The notes under the pieces are model-generated. The model did no database searches. It was not told where the DNA came from and saw only the letters and a program-made list of their open reading frames with translations. Below, piece by piece: positions 60,058-64,000 of a stretch of 64,000 nucleotides of DNA. How positions within the stretch are numbered: the stretch's first letter is position 1; every line of letters begins with the position of its first letter. The translations under genes and the position numbers were made by a program. Source of the stretch: JBCCGL01 sp039029275 (GTDB lineage: Bacteria > Pseudomonadota > Gammaproteobacteria > JBCCGL01); assembly GCA_039029275.1 (NCBI GenBank), contig JBCCGL010000009.1, forward strand, positions 124,001 to 188,000, read 5' to 3'.

Positions 60058-61512
60058 CTAACGAGCTGAATCGGTGTGGCCGCTCCAGATCGGCGGGTGC
60101 TTCCCGTGCCAGTCGAGCGACTGTTCGAGAACGCGGCAAACTTGCAGCACGAGCTGATCCTGCGAACTGTGACCTGCGAGTTGTACGGAGCACGGCATTC
60201 CGCCATCCTGCAGAAAAACCGGAATCGCCGCCGCCGGCTGGCCCGTCATATTGCACACGTAAGAAAACGGCGCGAAGGCGTATCCATCCGCTGACCATTG
60301 CTCGTAGTCGAACGCGTCGGTGCGGCTGTCCAGCGCACCAAGCGGGATCGGATCTCGTGCCAAGGCGGGAGTCAGCAGCAAATCGTAATCGGCTATGGAC
60401 TGCATCAAGGTCACGCTGGTGCAGTGAGCGCGCCGCCGCGCGTGGTACAGGTCAATCGCGCCCATGTTGGCAACAAGCCCGCGCAGGAAGCGCGTCAGCG
60501 ATTCGAGTTCATAATCGCGGGGCTCGCGCCCGAGTTCAGCGACGCGTTGATTAATCTCACTGACTACGTCCGGCATCCACAGGGTTTCCAGCCAGTCTCC
60601 GATATCGAGATCGGTTGGGTAGCGGTACTCGATCAGCTCATGGCCCGCGTCCACCAGCAGCGCAGCGGCCATCTCTACTGCCTGCTGCTGTCGCGTGCCT
60701 GCCAGTTCACCCGTGGGCGTGTGGCAACACACGCCAACTTTAAGTTTGCCCGTCGGCGCGTCCAGCGAAGCGAGGTACTGCCCCGAACGCGATTCCAAAC
60801 AATAGCGGTAGCCATGCGCGTGGCCGGCAGTAATATCGAGTGACGCCGCGCTGTCGCGGACGCTTCGCGTGAGCACATGGTCGGAGTTAAAGCCGTTGGA
60901 AATCTCCGGAAGCGACGCGTCGACCGGGGACAATCCGGCGCTGGGCTTAAACCCAAAAACACCGCAACACGCGGCGGGAATGCGAATTGAACCGCCGAGG
61001 TCGGTGCCGTGCGCAATCGGCACCATGCCCGAGGCGACCGCCGCACCGGCGCCACCGCTGCTGCCGCCCGTGGTCAGTCCGGTGTTCCACGGATTCAGCG
61101 TCGCCCCCCTGAACGTCGGCTCGCACACGTAGTCTTCGGCAAATTCGGGTGTGTTGGTTTTGCCGAGAATGCTGAGCCCTGCGTTGCGCCAGCGCGTGAC
61201 GATCTCGCTGTCCGGACGCGGCCTTGCATCGGCAAAAAACGCGCTGGAGAACGTTGTCGGCATATCGTGCGAAAACACATTGACGTCTTTGAGCAGGAAC
61301 GGGACATAGGCCAATGCGCTCTCGTTGTTTTGTCCGAGCGCATTGCGGGCGTTGTCGAAATTGGTGATCGTGACTGCGTTGAGCTGCGGGTTCAGCGACT
61401 CGATTGCGTTTATTGCGGCCTCTGTCACTTCGCTCGCGCTGACCTCGCCCCTGGCAATTAACTGCGCAAGTCCGATCCCATCGAATTGAGCGTATTCGCG
61501 CATTTTCATCAT
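60058..61512 (-). CDS. Amidase-signature hydrolase
   Basis: 484 residues. The Ser-cisSer-Lys amidase signature is clear: Lys in VPFLLKDVNVF, then TTGGSSGGAGAAVASGMVP and GTDLGGSIRIPAACCGVFG. These enzymes hydrolyse linear amides; substrates vary widely. Its start overlaps the APH-type gene stop (TGATG), so the two are coupled. No signal peptide. Confidence 0.88.
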   Translation of the reverse strand: MMKMREYAQFDGIGLAQLIARGEVSASEVTEAAINAIESLNPQLNAVTITNFDNARNALGQNNESALAYVPFLLKDVNVFSHDMPTTFSSAFFADARPRPDSEIVTRWRNAGLSILGKTNTPEFAEDYVCEPTFRGATLNPWNTGLTTGGSSGGAGAAVASGMVPIAHGTDLGGSIRIPAACCGVFGFKPSAGLSPVDASLPEISNGFNSDHVLTRSVRDSAASLDITAGHAHGYRYCLESRSGQYLASLDAPTGKLKVGVCCHTPTGELAGTRQQQAVEMAAALLVDAGHELIEYRYPTDLDIGDWLETLWMPDVVSEINQRVAELGREPRDYELESLTRFLRGLVANMGAIDLYHARRRAHCTSVTLMQSIADYDLLLTPALARDPIPLGALDSRTDAFDYEQWSADGYAFAPFSYVCNMTGQPAAAIPVFLQDGGMPCSVQLAGHSSQDQLVLQVCRVLEQSLDWHGKHPPIWSGHTDSAR

Positions 61513-62516
61513 CAGGCCGCCTGGGTGTTGCTCAGAAAATTGTCCGCGATTGCCAGCGTGCCATCGGTGTAGTCACTGCCAAGCTCTTGCGCGGTTGGTG
61601 TTTCGCAGTGACTGGCCAGCCACGCGGTCAGTAACAGGCGTCGTAGCGTGATGAACATCGGCAGGGAGGCGATTTCCGCGGGCGAAAGCGTGGCGACTTG
61701 CTGATAGCCCTCCAGCCACGCGGTTTGCAATGCAGGGATTTGCGGCGAGGTTTCGATAAAGCTGATCGCGGCGGCAAAGTCGTACATAAACCAGCTGAAT
61801 CCGCAGTCGTCGAAATCGATCACAGCGAGTTGATCAGCGTCGGCGAGCAGATTCGTCAGGCGCAAGTCGGCGTGCATCAAACCGAAACGATCCGGTGTAC
61901 TGCCGTAGTCTGCGAGCTGCGTTTTCAACACCTCGGTGCAGCGTTCGAGCAGAAATTTGCCGTCTTCCTGCAAGCCCATCGCCTCGCGCCAGTCGCCCCA
62001 GTGCGGCGTAGCCCCAACGGTTGTTTCAAAATTCCAGATTTTGCGAACGAATCCGTCAGGGCGCTGCCATTGGCGCGCGTGCTGGTGCAACCGCGCGGTG
62101 ATTCGCCCGAGTTGAAAAAAACCGTCGGACAGGTCACCGGATTCATCCGGCTGCCCGCCACGAATGTGCTCGAAGGCGACCACCGGTCGTTGCTCATCGC
62201 CGAGCGCGAAGCCGGTGATCGAGTCACCGTTTTGTGTTGCCACAAAAGCGGGCGTAATCACGGTGTCGTTCTCACGCAGTGAAGCGATCCACGCCAGCTC
62301 CGATTCGATTTCGGCGCGCGTGTGATACCCCGGTCGGTGAACGCGAATCACCAGCGGGTTTTCCCGTTGCGGATCGCGCGCGAGAAAGGTCGCGTTTTCC
62401 GAAATGCACAATAGCGAGAGATCCGTGTCGCCCGACAGTCCCCACTCGGGCAGCAGGTTTTCAACGCCCTGGTGCAAGGTCTGGATAAACGGGTTCTGGT
62501 ACAAACCTTTGGTCAT
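61512..62516 (-). CDS. Aminoglycoside-phosphotransferase-fold kinase
   Basis: 334 residues with the APH/choline-kinase fold: ATP-lobe segments LVIRVHRPGYHTRAEIESEL, catalytic loop FGLMHADLRLTNLL (Asp) and metal-binding VIDFDDCGFSWFMYD. These kinases phosphorylate small hydroxyl compounds (homoserine, thiamin, aminoalcohols). It is translationally coupled to an amidase, which suggests a shared pathway for an amide- or amine-containing small molecule. Confidence 0.85.
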   Translation of the reverse strand: MTKGLYQNPFIQTLHQGVENLLPEWGLSGDTDLSLLCISENATFLARDPQRENPLVIRVHRPGYHTRAEIESELAWIASLRENDTVITPAFVATQNGDSITGFALGDEQRPVVAFEHIRGGQPDESGDLSDGFFQLGRITARLHQHARQWQRPDGFVRKIWNFETTVGATPHWGDWREAMGLQEDGKFLLERCTEVLKTQLADYGSTPDRFGLMHADLRLTNLLADADQLAVIDFDDCGFSWFMYDFAAAISFIETSPQIPALQTAWLEGYQQVATLSPAEIASLPMFITLRRLLLTAWLASHCETPTAQELGSDYTDGTLAIADNFLSNTQAA

Positions 62517-62638
62517 GCTGTTCTTCGCCTGAATTGATGGCGCACATTATGCCGCGTGTGCACGAGAAAAAACGCTAGAATCGCGGCACGAATCTTTCGA
62601 CACCCGTCATCTCGGCGGTGCGTAAACCAGGGTTTCAG

Positions 62639-63418
62639 ATGACTGACACTAGTATCAAGTCGCGCTTTGATCTCGAGGGCAAGGTTGCGCTGGTGACCGG
62701 CGCCAGCAAAGGCATCGGCGAGGCAATCGCGCGCGGCATGGCCGAGTTTGGTGCTACCGTCGTCGTCAGTAGCCGCAAGCAGGATGCGGTCGAGGCGGTC
62801 GCCGACGCGCTGCGAGCGGATGGGCTCAGGGCGCACGCGTTCGCGGCGAATGTCGGCCACACAGCAGATATCGACGCTTTGATCGAGCGCACTGTTGCGA
62901 CCTGCGGCGGGATCGATATTGTGGTCAACAACGCGGCGACCAATCCTGTGTACGGCTCTATCGAAAATACCGATGAATGCGCCTTCGACAAGGTGATCGA
63001 CGTTAATCTCAAAGGTCCTTTTGAGCTCTGCAAGCGCGCGCACCCGATTCTGAAAGCGCGCGGCGGTGGATCAATAATTCACCTCGGCTCGATTGGCGGC
63101 ATTCGCCCGGAATCGGGAATTGGTGTCTACAGCGTCAGCAAGGCGGCGATCAACAGCATGACGATGGCAATGGCACAGGACTGGGGCGCCGACAACATTC
63201 GGGTCAACTCAATTTGCCCCGGAGTAATTAAAACCAAGTTCAGCGAGGCGTTGTGGAAGGACGAGACTAACGCTGACAAGTACCTTCCGCAAATCCCACT
63301 GGGCCGATTCGGTCAGCCGGATGATGTCGCGGGGTTGGCGGTGTTTCTCGCCAGCGATGCCGCCGCGTACTGCAGCGGTGGGGTGTATATGGTTGATGGA
63401 GGTTATTCTGCGTGCTAG
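62639..63418 (+). CDS. Short-chain dehydrogenase/reductase
   Basis: About 259 residues from MTDTSIKSRFDLEGK. Cofactor site VTGASKGIGEAIARG, NNAATNP, catalytic Ser in HLGSIGG and YSVSKAA (Tyr and Lys) are all present, and the C-terminal YMVDGGYSA is typical. An NAD(P)-dependent oxidoreductase of unknown substrate. Divergent from the kinase gene and convergent with the HD-domain gene, overlapping it by four bases. Confidence 0.9.
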   Translation: MTDTSIKSRFDLEGKVALVTGASKGIGEAIARGMAEFGATVVVSSRKQDAVEAVADALRADGLRAHAFAANVGHTADIDALIERTVATCGGIDIVVNNAATNPVYGSIENTDECAFDKVIDVNLKGPFELCKRAHPILKARGGGSIIHLGSIGGIRPESGIGVYSVSKAAINSMTMAMAQDWGADNIRVNSICPGVIKTKFSEALWKDETNADKYLPQIPLGRFGQPDDVAGLAVFLASDAAAYCSGGVYMVDGGYSAC

Positions 63419-63993
63419 TTGAGGGGCGGTAGTCCCTTTACAACACCTTCCTGAATCACATCGTCGGCGTAGGCTTTGCGACTGAAGACTTCCTGAACCA
63501 TCGGTGCGAAAAACTCCAGCGGCTTGTAGTCGTAGTTCGGGTCGAAACAGCACTGATCCCAGCGCTCGCAAAAATCGACTGCGGACTGATAACACGGATG
63601 ACCGAGGTGCCGCTCGCGCGCGTGTTGATCCCAGCCAATGTGGTGACCGTAATAAATCATCTGGAACACGCCGTGGTTTTCGACCACCCAGGTGACTTCT
63701 TCGCGCACATAAGGGCGCAGCACCTCGGCGGCGAAACGGTCGTGATTTTGCGGAGCCAGGCCGTCGCCGATATCGTGCAAGAGCGCGCCGACAACCCAGT
63801 CGACCTCAGCTCCCTCACGGTAGGCGCGGGTGCCGCTCTGCAACGCGTGTTCGAGGCGGGTGACTGGGTAGCCCTCCAGTGTCTCCTCGCCTTGCTGGGC
63901 CAGCTCACGCAACAGGCGACGCGGGGTTCCTTCGAGATACTTGCCTTCCAGCGAGTGCAGCATCTCGTAGTCATCGCGCGTCCCGTACTTCAT
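63415..63993 (-). CDS. HD-domain protein resembling PhnZ-type diiron oxygenases
   Basis: 192 residues from the ATG at 63993; the true start could lie beyond the window. The HD motif is in VVGALLHDIGDGLAP, preceded by VTRLEHALQSGTRAYREG and followed by VENHGVFQMIYYGHHIG, with further His residues at the C-terminal side. This spacing resembles the mixed-valent diiron oxygenases (PhnZ, TmpB, related to myo-inositol oxygenase) rather than ordinary HD phosphohydrolases. Substrate unknown. Confidence 0.65.
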   Translation of the reverse strand: MKYGTRDDYEMLHSLEGKYLEGTPRRLLRELAQQGEETLEGYPVTRLEHALQSGTRAYREGAEVDWVVGALLHDIGDGLAPQNHDRFAAEVLRPYVREEVTWVVENHGVFQMIYYGHHIGWDQHARERHLGHPCYQSAVDFCERWDQCCFDPNYDYKPLEFFAPMVQEVFSRKAYADDVIQEGVVKGLPPLN

Positions 63994-64000
63994 CTGGGTG

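Noticed and set aside
60298..61461. Several long plus-strand frames opposite the amidase gene
   Set aside because: GC-rich antisense shadows; the minus-strand amidase motifs are decisive.
1..64000. CRISPR arrays, tRNA and rRNA genes, prophage genes
   Set aside because: I found no regularly spaced repeats, no convincing tRNA or rRNA sequence, and no capsid, tail or terminase genes; a dedicated tRNA scan could still change this.

Overview
The window reads as chromosome of a gammaproteobacterium, probably marine. Ribosomal protein S20 (rpsT), murJ and ribF lie close together as in other gammaproteobacteria. There are Fur-type iron boxes and TonB-dependent iron uptake, and the gene-cassette region resembles the large chromosomal integrons of marine gammaproteobacteria. 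I cannot name the genus. Housekeeping blocks look GC-rich with long confident genes; the accessory blocks are visibly more AT-rich.

Left block (1-5.2 kb): a lipoprotein cut by the window edge, a DM13 protein, and a co-directional run of a DapA-type synthase, an alpha/beta hydrolase and a TauD/TfdA-type dioxygenase. It ends in a response-regulator gene that has lost its 5' end.

IS-rich island (5.2-17.6 kb): fragments of several IS3-family elements, some nested, surround two gene groups. One is a LysR regulator divergent from a secreted MRJP/yellow-type protein. The other is a catabolic-looking cluster: flavin reductase, a frameshifted 4-oxalocrotonate-tautomerase-like gene, a luciferase-like flavin monooxygenase, an amidohydrolase and a maleate-isomerase-type Asp/Glu racemase homologue, with two related LysR regulators. 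The same ~50-bp IS terminus occurs in direct orientation at both edges (5312 and 17450). The genes at both edges (response regulator, DUF2161) are truncated.

Cassette region (about 20.4-44.2 kb, possibly from 17.7 kb): more than 25 mostly small genes, nearly all on the minus strand, separated by attC-like sites. The array ends at an attI-like region and a divergent integron integrase gene cut to its N-terminal ~128 residues. I read it as a chromosomal integron whose own integrase is dead. Cargo includes LysE exporters, GNAT, VOC, DUF302, DUF488, DUF1761, DUF3592, an RraB-like protein, a WD40 protein, an AraC-PEBP pair and an HxlR/thioredoxin-like/lipoprotein group. Next to attI lies a DUF5343 plus Swt1-type HEPN pair, the best candidate for an undescribed defence or toxin system. 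Several cassette genes are broken by a stop codon or frameshift, so the array is decaying.

Right block (44.2-64 kb): a CNNM/CBS protein, ribF and murJ; then a Fur-boxed iron operon (unknown protein, imelysin, di-haem peroxidase-like protein, second imelysin); rpsT; a homocysteine S-methyltransferase homologue with an altered metal site; a siderophore-uptake-like cluster (methyltransferase, TonB receptor, MFS, AraC with a Fur box). It closes with an amidase/APH-kinase pair, an SDR, and an HD-domain protein resembling PhnZ-type diiron oxygenases.
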